From Spirochaetota bacterium (GTDB lineage: Bacteria > Spirochaetota > GWE2-31-10 > MWDO01), in the NCBI GenBank assembly GCA_017998755.1, contig JAGOCL010000117.1, forward strand, positions 1-7,517: a stretch of 7,517 nucleotides of DNA, read 5' to 3'. The position numbers and the translations under genes are program-made. The stretch's first letter is position 1. Each line of letters opens with the position of its first letter. A model generated the notes under the pieces. That model was not told where the DNA came from and did no database searches. It saw nothing but the letters and a program-made list of their open reading frames with translations. Shown one piece after another: positions 1 to 6,243 of this stretch.

Positions 1-1856
1 AATTAATAGCGTTTACATTATTAATTTGTTTAACATTGTTCTATTTTAGTTGTTCGACGCCCAAATTAAAAGACGTAAGATCCAAATTTTACTCAATGGC
101 TTACGAGGTTGCGAGCGAAAGCGTTAGCGAGATAGTTGAGTCGTCCGTTAATTCCGGCGATAAGATATTGTTAATCAATCAGGGGGATCTTTATAACGAT
201 TATCCGAGCAGATTTTATTCTACTAAAGAAGAGTCTAAAGAGAAAGAGTATATTAACGATAAAGTTTTCTTGAGCGATCCCGGTTTTATAACTTATATCG
301 AAAACGGTTTTAACAACAGATTTCTAAAGAATAACGGGCTTGTAATCGACAGATTGCAGTATCCGGCAAATATTGGCGAAAAATACCTGAAGAAATTAGT
401 CGAAGATAGATTGATATTTAACGTTAGTCCGTTGGATTACGACAATTGGACTAAGTTAAAAGAAGATTTCAACGTTAACAAAGTTTTGTTTTATTCGGTA
501 AGCGATATGATTTACGACAAAAAGAAACAAAACTATCTTGGAGTGAAGTATTTCTTTAAATTCCTTGATCTCGATCAAAACGGTAAGATTTTGTGGAGCG
601 GTACAAAAAACGCCTTTTCTTCAAATTTTCCCGGAAGTTTTAAGTCTATTTTTAACGAATCTGCTTTAAAAATAGAAGAAGGGCTTGCTCGATTTATCGA
701 GAAGGCGGATAACGCGTTAATTAGCCCAATAGACGTAGTTCTTATCAAAATAGACGAGATACCGACGGTAAGTTACTATCCCGTTACAAGAGAAGATTTT
801 GAAATTGAGAATCAGATAATTAAGTCGTTCTTTTCCGTAGATAAGATAAAGATATTAGAAAAGATTTCTAAAAGAACTTACAAGATTTATTCTCAGTTCA
901 ATAACGCCGTATTTAATATAAGTCCGGTTCAAGGCGGCGATTATAAAGAATTTGAAAAATATTTCTATACCAGATATTATATGGGTTACAAATTGTTGTG
1001 GAAAAATCAAACAAAAGCTGATACGACTCTGGACAAAGAGCTTATTGGTATTTATTTTAAAATTGTCGATACAAAAGATAACGGTAAGATAATCTTAAGC
1101 GATTTAGTAGAACTGGGATCGCAAAAAGATCTTCAAGAAAGTTTCCTTTACAACTGTTTTAAGCAAACGGAGGACGCTTCCTCAAATCTTGGATATTTAT
1201 CGAGCTCGGGAGTTATGTCCGATAGCGATAAATTTGTCTTGATAAATAAAAGGATCGAGGCGATTAAAGATTATATATCTAATAACTATCCGGATTTGTT
1301 AAGTTATATGATTACCGATAAGAAAGAATCTGAGAATGTGAATGTATTATACTACTACAATGATTCTTATAAATATTTTAGTAATCCCGATGAGAAAAAC
1401 AAATCTTCAGATAAAAATAAAGAGTTTATAGAGTACGACTTGACTAAGTATCTCAATAACGCTTTGATAGCTAACAGTTGGTATGAAGAAGGTCTTGTAT
1501 CGGCTATGTTAAACTCAGGTTTACAACCGCATGAAAAACTCGAATCGTTGTACTCAAGATATCTGATCAAGAAAAAGACGACTCCCGATAACTTTTATTT
1601 AACTCCTCTTCTTTTAAAACAGTGGAACGAGATAAAACTACACGGTTACGAAAAGGTGGTTTATTATTCGGCGCTTGATTTTCAATTCCCTTTGAAAAAA
1701 TATATAATGCCAAATCCGGAGGACTCTGAAAACAGCGTCTCTATAAGGAAATATTATCCTGTAATAACCCAGGAATTGGAATGGCTGTTGTTATCGATAG
1801 TCGATGCAAACAGCGGTACGATTGTTTATAACAACAACATACAATTAGTAAAATAA
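1..1856 (+). CDS. Large lipoprotein with three diverged LpoB/CsgG-like modules (5' end outside window)
   Basis: The frame is open to the left edge (first full codon at base 3), giving 617 visible residues. Codons 3-53 read L-I-A-F-T-L-L-I-C-L-T-L-F-Y-F-S-C, the hydrophobic core of a lipoprotein signal peptide ending at a lipidatable Cys (51-53). The true start must lie just upstream, and the TTG at 36 is an internal Leu. The lipobox (Y-F-S-C) is loose. Numbering from base 36, the mature protein appears to repeat one plan three times: an alpha/beta part, then paired strands, at about 33-200, 230-362 and 398-606. The strand pairs (150-189 with DLDQNGKILWSG, 319-360 with DTKDNGKIILSD, 541-605 with IVDANSGTIVYN) resemble the C-terminal sheet of LpoB/CsgG-type periplasmic domains. 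It probably sits lipid-anchored at a membrane, facing the periplasm. The next gene starts 13 bases downstream, so they are likely co-transcribed. Lipoprotein is well supported; family and repeat calls are by eye; function is unknown. Confidence 0.8.
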   Translation, partial: LIAFTLLICLTLFYFSCSTPKLKDVRSKFYSMAYEVASESVSEIVESSVNSGDKILLINQGDLYNDYPSRFYSTKEESKEKEYINDKVFLSDPGFITYIENGFNNRFLKNNGLVIDRLQYPANIGEKYLKKLVEDRLIFNVSPLDYDNWTKLKEDFNVNKVLFYSVSDMIYDKKKQNYLGVKYFFKFLDLDQNGKILWSGTKNAFSSNFPGSFKSIFNESALKIEEGLARFIEKADNALISPIDVVLIKIDEIPTVSYYPVTREDFEIENQIIKSFFSVDKIKILEKISKRTYKIYSQFNNAVFNISPVQGGDYKEFEKYFYTRYYMGYKLLWKNQTKADTTLDKELIGIYFKIVDTKDNGKIILSDLVELGSQKDLQESFLYNCFKQTEDASSNLGYLSSSGVMSDSDKFVLINKRIEAIKDYISNNYPDLLSYMITDKKESENVNVLYYYNDSYKYFSNPDEKNKSSDKNKEFIEYDLTKYLNNALIANSWYEEGLVSAMLNSGLQPHEKLESLYSRYLIKKKTTPDNFYLTPLLLKQWNEIKLHGYEKVVYYSALDFQFPLKKYIMPNPEDSENSVSIRKYYPVITQELEWLLLSIVDANSGTIVYNNNIQLVK

Positions 1857-1865
1857 AAGGAGGGG
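1857..1865 (+). promoter_or_regulatory. Ribosome binding site of the CsgG-barrel gene
   Basis: AAGGAGGGG lies directly after the TAA of the upstream lipoprotein gene. The AAGGAGG core ends six bases before the ATG at 1870. This is a near-perfect anti-Shine-Dalgarno match and fixes the start. It leaves no room for a separate promoter in the gap, which supports co-transcription with the upstream gene. Confidence 0.85.
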
Positions 1866-1869
1866 AAAA

Positions 1870-4044
1870 ATGAAAAAATATTTAACATTAATTTTGATAT
1901 TTTTTATATCAATTCAGATATTTTCAAGAGATTACTCTTTTATGGATCCTCCGCGAATAGCGGTAATGGATCTTGAGGAGACCAAGAACTCTATCGGTAC
2001 GTTTTCTTCATATATTAATATTCCTTCGGCAAATACTCTCTATACCGATCTGGGGGTAGGGTCTGCGGTAAGCAACGCTCTATTAACTCAGTTGATAAAA
2101 AATGACGGAGCGGGAAGGCAGTTATTCCCCGCTATAAAAGTTTATGATAAAAAATATATTGAATTAGCTCTTAAAGATAACAATTATAACGTTAACGACC
2201 TGTACGCGCTCAAACCGGACGTATTTAAAGTAACGAACATAGATTACGTCATAGTAGGGAACGTTTACGAATTAAGCGTAGGCGACGGTAGTCAGTACGG
2301 GATAAATTTGAGAGTATTAAGTATCGGTAGAGCTGAAGAGTTATTATCTTATCAATTGAGAGTAAAGTTGGATCTTAGCAATTTGGATACGGCTTGCGAT
2401 ATGTTCTCTAGAAGGTTGATATCGGATATACTAAAGAATTATTACAGTAAGATCAGGATTATAAAAAACGAAATAGAAGACTCGGAATTCAGATGTTTTA
2501 TCAGACCGAAGTTTGTCAGAGACAACGAAGACAGGATAGTTAATTCCAACGATACCCATTACGAGTCGATAAACGACAAGATGAATAAAGTTTTGGAACT
2601 TCTTCCCGGCGAATATGAATTGTTGATTTATCGTCCAAAATATGAACTAAAAAAGATAACCGTAAATCTCAATCCTCGAGAATACAAAGAGATCGCTTTA
2701 AGCGCGTCCGATTTTGAGCCGGTTGCGGGAAGTAAATTGATTATCTCGGACGTCTATCCGACGGATAATTTCAGGATGTATATAACTGGTAAGAGTCAGG
2801 AACTGTTTCATTTTTGGGAGATCGATAATTACAAAGGCGGAAAATCGGTCGAAACTATAAAAACGGTTCATGAAATTGAGTTTAATAAAGAGCAGAATTA
2901 TCAACTTGGTAAAACTGTCGGAAGCGTAATGGTACAATACGACTCTTCCAATAACAGATTGATTATCGACAAATTAGATCCTTCTATATACGACGTTGAA
3001 GTTATGCCCGAAGGCTCCCGCAAATCGTCTATTACAGGCATAAAAGAGATGATATTGACCGATTCAAGATTTTATAAAACGGTGAATTTCAATCTAAAAA
3101 TGAACAAGACTGTAAATACTTCTCTAAACGACTTGTTGATTGCTAAGAAAGTTATAGATGAAAATCTTATGATAAACAAAGTCTCTTTTATCCTAAATCC
3201 GGCTTTTATAAATCAAACAGTTGAAGTTACTATTAACAATAATACGATACCTCTTATAGATATAGAAAAACTTATCGTATCAGACAATATCTCCAAAAGA
3301 GACTTTGATTCGAGGGGGGAGAATTATATATCTTATAGTTTTAAAATAAAGGGCAAACAACCTATCAGCGGCGTTATCAAAAAAAGCGATATTAATAATA
3401 ACCCCGACGTTGTCAAGATTATAGACTTAACGAAAGCTCCGGACGAAGTTTCATATAAAGATGAAGATAAGAAAGTAATAACAAGAGAGGAAGCCGAGAA
3501 AATAGTTTCTGCGTTACTAAACGATACAAGTACGGCTAAAAAAGAAACTAAAACAAAAACTAAAACCAAAAAAACAAAAACGACTTCTAAAGCGTTGAAA
3601 AGTTTCTTTCTGCCGTTGACCGCTATGATGGGGGTAACGTTCAATCAAGATCCGTTTTCTTCCGCGTTTGTAAATACTAATATGATGATGGGTATCGACG
3701 TAGGGCTTCTTTACGCGTTAAATAAATATGTAGCGCTGGGAGGCGGTCTTACTATGGGATTTGTTCTGCCAAATTTCATGTCAAGCAGTCTGGCGACTGG
3801 CTCCGGTATAGGCTTGTCCGGAGGTATGGTTATGTTTAAGTTAATGGCGGGAGACCTAGCCAATAAGAAAGTGGCGTTTGTTTTCGATATAGGCGGAGCT
3901 TGGGCTTTTGGTTTGAAAGCTGGCGTTTACTATAACGGAATGACGTTAAAGATGGGATATCTTTTGACGTATCCTTACGGTCCTGGAGCGCACACGTTGT
4001 CGTTTGATATCGGATACAGCTTTAACTTCGGAAAAGAAAAATGA
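1870..4044 (+). CDS. Exported CsgG-like protein with PEGA-like segments and a C-terminal outer-membrane beta-barrel
   Basis: The 724-residue protein begins with a Sec signal peptide (MKKY, hydrophobic to about residue 19, no lipobox Cys). Residues 27-195 match the CsgG plan: PPRIAVMDLEE, a DLGVGSAVSNALLTQL helix, a YIELAL segment, then a NIDYVIVGNVYEL strand. Residues 245-282 (PGEYELLIYRPKYELKK, then V-N-L-N-P) look like a PEGA surface-layer motif, with a weaker copy near 368-410 (LDPSIYDVEVMPEGSRK). A Lys/Thr linker (557-574) leads to about 145 residues of alternating, Gly- and aromatic-rich strands (580-720) ending DIGYSFNF, as expected for a barrel of about eight strands. Known CsgG is a lipoprotein that builds its own oligomeric pore; this protein is not lipidated and has a separate barrel, so it is CsgG-related but not curli CsgG. 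No csgA, csgB, csgE or csgF is nearby. It is second in a three-gene operon. It may anchor or assemble a periplasmic complex at the outer membrane (inference). Confidence 0.82.
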   Translation: MKKYLTLILIFFISIQIFSRDYSFMDPPRIAVMDLEETKNSIGTFSSYINIPSANTLYTDLGVGSAVSNALLTQLIKNDGAGRQLFPAIKVYDKKYIELALKDNNYNVNDLYALKPDVFKVTNIDYVIVGNVYELSVGDGSQYGINLRVLSIGRAEELLSYQLRVKLDLSNLDTACDMFSRRLISDILKNYYSKIRIIKNEIEDSEFRCFIRPKFVRDNEDRIVNSNDTHYESINDKMNKVLELLPGEYELLIYRPKYELKKITVNLNPREYKEIALSASDFEPVAGSKLIISDVYPTDNFRMYITGKSQELFHFWEIDNYKGGKSVETIKTVHEIEFNKEQNYQLGKTVGSVMVQYDSSNNRLIIDKLDPSIYDVEVMPEGSRKSSITGIKEMILTDSRFYKTVNFNLKMNKTVNTSLNDLLIAKKVIDENLMINKVSFILNPAFINQTVEVTINNNTIPLIDIEKLIVSDNISKRDFDSRGENYISYSFKIKGKQPISGVIKKSDINNNPDVVKIIDLTKAPDEVSYKDEDKKVITREEAEKIVSALLNDTSTAKKETKTKTKTKKTKTTSKALKSFFLPLTAMMGVTFNQDPFSSAFVNTNMMMGIDVGLLYALNKYVALGGGLTMGFVLPNFMSSSLATGSGIGLSGGMVMFKLMAGDLANKKVAFVFDIGGAWAFGLKAGVYYNGMTLKMGYLLTYPYGPGAHTLSFDIGYSFNFGKEK
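3538..3591 (+). repeat. Lys/Thr-rich low-complexity linker in the CsgG-barrel protein
   Basis: These codons give residues 557-574, almost only Lys and Thr (K-K-E-T then repeated K-T, ending T-T-S-K). The DNA is a degenerate A-rich tract of aaa/act/aca codons with no exact long repeat unit. It separates the periplasmic domains from the predicted beta-barrel and is probably a flexible, positively charged tether. Confidence 0.75.
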
Positions 4045-4046
4045 GC

Positions 4047-4053
4047 GGGAGGG
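4047..4053 (+). promoter_or_regulatory. Ribosome binding site that decides the start of the small lipoprotein gene
   Basis: GGGAGGG lies between the stop of the CsgG-barrel gene (4042-4044) and an ATG at 4059, with its GGAGG core six bases upstream of that ATG. An earlier in-frame ATG at 4041 overlaps the stop as ATGA, but would put this site inside the gene and place six polar residues before the signal peptide. The site therefore favours 4059. Confidence 0.75.
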
Positions 4054-4058
4054 AAAAT

Positions 4059-4508
4059 ATGAAAAAAATAAAGAAAACTTTGAGTAACTCTATAAAATTA
4101 ATCGTAGCGCTATGCCTAACGCTGAGCGCGTTTGGATGCGACGTTTACAACTGGACTTTAGGGATGAAATTAAAAGACGCCGAACAAATATCGTCGTTTG
4201 ACACGTGGATTCCGATCGACGTTGGCGCGTTTAGCGAAAAATATTACTACGTTACGGGAAGTTATCCCGACGAGATCCAATGGAGCGATACAAGCGAAGC
4301 GGGATGGGGGGCGCCTACCGGAGATATCGAAGTAACAATATATGAAAGCGATGGGGATTATGAAGAACATGACGACAATGGATATAGCGATCCGTTAGAT
4401 TTTGATAATGACTACAACTCCTACGATGAGAAAACATATATCAAAATAGTTACTAAAAGCGCCGGAATTGTGTATATCAAAGTTAACGCTTCATCGTCGT
4501 CATGGTAG
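4059..4508 (+). CDS. Small Asp-rich lipoprotein of unknown function
   Basis: From the ATG at 4059 the product is 149 residues. Residues 1-27 form a lipoprotein signal peptide: basic MKKIKK start, hydrophobic core, then LSAFGC with the lipid Cys at 27. The mature part has short beta-like stretches (YYYVTG, DIEVTIYESDGD, TYIKIVTKSAGIVYIKV) and an acidic stretch at about 98-124 containing D-F-D-N-D. The pattern vaguely recalls secreted beta-sandwich (PPC-like) domains that bind calcium, but I see no diagnostic motif and the acidic stretch is not a proper EF-hand. It follows the CsgG-barrel gene by 14 bases and is the last gene before the terminator, so it is probably an accessory lipoprotein of the same envelope system (inference). 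An alternative start at 4041 would add six residues. The gene ends with three consecutive in-frame stops (TAG TAG TAA). Confidence 0.78.
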   Translation: MKKIKKTLSNSIKLIVALCLTLSAFGCDVYNWTLGMKLKDAEQISSFDTWIPIDVGAFSEKYYYVTGSYPDEIQWSDTSEAGWGAPTGDIEVTIYESDGDYEEHDDNGYSDPLDFDNDYNSYDEKTYIKIVTKSAGIVYIKVNASSSSW

Positions 4509-4522
4509 TAGTAATGAACGAT

Positions 4523-4557
4523 AAAAAAAGGAGTCTCGATTGGGACTCCTTTTTTTT
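4523..4557. terminator. Bidirectional rho-independent terminator between convergent genes
   Basis: An A7 run leads into GGAGTC, an eight-base loop (TCGATTGG), GACTCC and a T8 run at 4550-4557. The stem is six perfect base pairs, extended by A-T pairing. Because A and T runs flank both sides, the transcript of either strand gives a hairpin followed by a U-tract. It lies 14 bases after the small lipoprotein gene's stop and 4 bases beyond the end of the caspase gene on the other strand, so it should end both transcription units. Confidence 0.9.
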
Positions 4558-4561
4558 GTAT

Positions 4562-6172
4562 TTATTGCGCCATGACTATTCTGAAACCGAGGTCGTTAGC
4601 CGTTAGAGTTTTCAGAAGGTAGCTTTTGTTATCTAACTTAAATTTGTCCGGTTTAGATATCTTCCAACTGCCCCCCAATACCAGCCCCATATCGGCGCCG
4701 TCGTCCCCTTTCTTAGTATCGAACAACCATTCGCGGACGTTGCCGCTAAGATTCTTGATCTTATTTTTAGTAATGTCGTTTAAACATATATGGACTTGTA
4801 CGGGACCTCTGCCGTTCAATACCGGCGCCATTCCTTTATGACTATAAAGACCGCTTATACAACTATCTTCTATCCATTTTTCTCCCCACGCAAATTTTTG
4901 GTCGTCGTTCAATTTCTTGATACGGTCAATTTGAGCCGACGACGGCAGAGAGACTTTTTTGTTCAATTTCTTTGACAACCAAGCGGTATACGCTTCGCAA
5001 TCGTCGTAGGAGACGTTGACCACGGGATAGTCTGAAAAATATTTGTTAAACTCATAGCTGTTTTTATCAAACTCAACAATGCTCCAATCGACTTTTATTT
5101 GGTATTTTACATCTTTGGCAAATTCGATAAATTGCGCAAACGTTATCTCGGTTTCTGAAATATAAAAGTCTCCGAGCGAATCGCCCCCTATAACGCTTAT
5201 GAAATTGATTCCGGCGATCGTTTGGATATGCGCCCTCTCTTTATCTATTACTAAGTCCTCAGATTTATTCGTAGTTTTATTTTCTGTAATAATATTCTCT
5301 TCCTCCAGAAAATATTCTGATAACGCCAGATCGCCGGTTTTCTCGTCGTAAATCTTCGTATAAGGTATCTGCTTCATCTGATGGCTTAACGACCATTTAG
5401 AAACGCTGTCTTCAACGTAAATTGAAAGTTCCTGAAAAGTGACGACCCCGTCTTTATTAGCGTCCCCGTTACCTTTTAGTCCGGATATAATATATTTTGT
5501 AAACACTCCGTAATCGCTATCCGGGTCTTCGTAACTTTTCCAACCGGATTTGGTGGCGTAAAATGTGGCTAAAACTTCGGCATTCTCGTATTTTTCTTCC
5601 CTCAGTCCTTTGCCTTTTTCGGTCAATCCTTTGCCTTTTTTAAAGTCTTCCCTGCAAGCGTCCAATATCATAAGGGACTTTTTGATCTTAAGTTCTTTCA
5701 GCCAATCTACCACTTCGGATACTTTAAAACTCGTTTTAAACAAATCCTCGTTGGTTTGTGCGTTTGAATCGCAAACAACGAGATAACCTTCGCCGGTAGC
5801 TTCGTTTGAAATGCCGTGTCCCGAAAATGTGAAAACAAACATATCTTCCGGTTTGATAAATCCTTTCAAATAGTCGAGTTTCTTCCTAATATTGATTAAT
5901 TTTGGATAATCCAAACCTTTCGCGTCGGCGTCGTCGGTCATAACGTAAACATAGTCAAATTTACCGTACGCAGATAGAGTCTCTTTTAAAATATTAGCGT
6001 CGTTCCGAGCTTTTTGTAAAGGATTAATATCTTTGTCTTCATATTCGTTTATTCCTATACATATCGCGTAACGCTTTCCGATATTTCGCGGATCGCTTTT
6101 TATCTTTATGCCTCCGAACGACAGTCCGCATAGCGCTAGCGCAAATATTGCGATAAATAACCGTTTTTTCAT
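4562..6172 (-). CDS. Exported caspase-like (C14) peptidase fused to an FGE/SUMF1-like domain
   Basis: The product is 536 residues. Residues 1-20 are a Sec signal peptide (MKKRLFIAIF, Ala/Leu core, LSFG before the likely cut); Cys15 has no proper lipobox. The caspase fold covers about 33-275: RYAICIGINEYED strand, FTFSGHG with catalytic His119, LMILDACRE with catalytic Cys173, and a GVFTKYIISGL segment. D-A-N-K-D-G-V-V-T-F-Q-E at 237-248 fits every ligand position of an EF-hand-type calcium loop. After a polar linker (about 285-315), residues 320-536 follow the FGE-sulfatase/SUMF1 plan: FYISETEITFAQF, YPVVNVSY, YTAWLSKKL, FAWGEKW, LSGNVREW, VLGGSW and LGFRIV at the end. The active cysteines of true FGE, expected just after the GGSW element, are absent, so this is probably a binding or scaffold module. 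Family members usually cut after basic or acidic residues; specificity here is unknown. It likely acts in the periplasm or outside the cell. It has its own ribosome site and possible promoter, and converges on the CsgG operon. Confidence 0.9.
   Translation of the reverse strand: MKKRLFIAIFALALCGLSFGGIKIKSDPRNIGKRYAICIGINEYEDKDINPLQKARNDANILKETLSAYGKFDYVYVMTDDADAKGLDYPKLINIRKKLDYLKGFIKPEDMFVFTFSGHGISNEATGEGYLVVCDSNAQTNEDLFKTSFKVSEVVDWLKELKIKKSLMILDACREDFKKGKGLTEKGKGLREEKYENAEVLATFYATKSGWKSYEDPDSDYGVFTKYIISGLKGNGDANKDGVVTFQELSIYVEDSVSKWSLSHQMKQIPYTKIYDEKTGDLALSEYFLEEENIITENKTTNKSEDLVIDKERAHIQTIAGINFISVIGGDSLGDFYISETEITFAQFIEFAKDVKYQIKVDWSIVEFDKNSYEFNKYFSDYPVVNVSYDDCEAYTAWLSKKLNKKVSLPSSAQIDRIKKLNDDQKFAWGEKWIEDSCISGLYSHKGMAPVLNGRGPVQVHICLNDITKNKIKNLSGNVREWLFDTKKGDDGADMGLVLGGSWKISKPDKFKLDNKSYLLKTLTANDLGFRIVMAQ
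5600..5641 (-). repeat. Two-copy 21-bp tandem repeat in the caspase, just after the catalytic Cys
   Basis: TCCTTTGCCTTTTT occurs on the + strand at 5606 and again at 5627, a period of 21 bases or seven codons. It encodes K-G-K-G-L-T-E followed by K-G-K-G-L-R-E (residues 178-191), starting five residues after Cys173. The segment is in the loop where caspase-family enzymes often carry their activation or inter-subunit site. The in-frame unit leaves the reading frame intact. Confidence 0.8.
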
Positions 6173-6176
6173 AACG

Positions 6177-6183
6177 CCCCCCT
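6177..6183 (-). promoter_or_regulatory. Ribosome binding site of the caspase-SUMF1 gene
   Basis: On the minus strand AGGGGGG lies four bases before the ATG at 6172. It is purine-rich but lacks the GGAGG core used by the genes on the other strand, and its spacing is shorter, so it may be somewhat weaker. It supports the ATG that begins the signal peptide. Confidence 0.6.
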
Positions 6184-6189
6184 AAATAG

Positions 6190-6218
6190 AATATACATCA
6201 ACGATATGTATAAATCAA
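6190..6218 (-). promoter_or_regulatory. Candidate sigma-70-type promoter for the caspase-SUMF1 gene
   Basis: On the minus strand TTGATT (6213-6218) and TATATT (6190-6195) are separated by exactly 17 bases, four and five matches to the consensus hexamers. It is the best pair in the 71-base gap upstream of the gene. Transcription would begin near 6183, giving a leader of only about 11 bases that starts at the ribosome site, which is short. The region is very AT-rich, so chance matches are likely, and read-through from the upstream helicase-nuclease gene is an alternative because I see no terminator between them. Confidence 0.35.
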
Positions 6219-6223
6219 CATAT
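6192..6223. repeat. Overlapping inverted repeats over the candidate promoter
   Basis: TATACAT (6192-6198) and ATGTATA (6206-6212) are perfect seven-base arms around a seven-base spacer. ATATGT (6204-6209) and ACATAT (6218-6223) form a second, overlapping inverted repeat. In addition ATCAAC occurs at 6197-6202 and again at 6214-6219. The set covers the spacer and both hexamers of the candidate promoter, as an operator might. All arms are AT-rich, so chance is a real possibility. Confidence 0.4.
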
Positions 6224-6243
6224 ATCCAAAATTCGATTATATT

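Noticed and set aside
36..38. TTG at 36 as the start of the first gene
   Set aside because: The frame is open to the left edge and encodes a signal peptide core across this position, so the codon is an internal Leu.
3333..3644. 103-codon open frame on the minus strand
   Set aside because: It is antisense to the CsgG-barrel gene. Its valine-rich stretch is the reverse of the Lys/Thr linker, and nothing else in it supports a gene.
1870..4044. A curli (csg) secretion operon
   Set aside because: No curlin repeats, CsgE, CsgF or CsgB-like products are present, and the CsgG-like protein lacks the lipoprotein Cys and has extra domains.
4562..6172. SUMF1-like domain as an active formylglycine-generating enzyme
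   Set aside because: The cysteines that true FGE carries shortly after the GGS element are missing; only structural signatures remain.
6172..6172. Caspase protein as a lipoprotein through Cys15
   Set aside because: The residues before Cys15 are A-L-A-L; Leu at -1 does not fit a lipobox, and a normal signal-peptidase site near residue 20 fits better.
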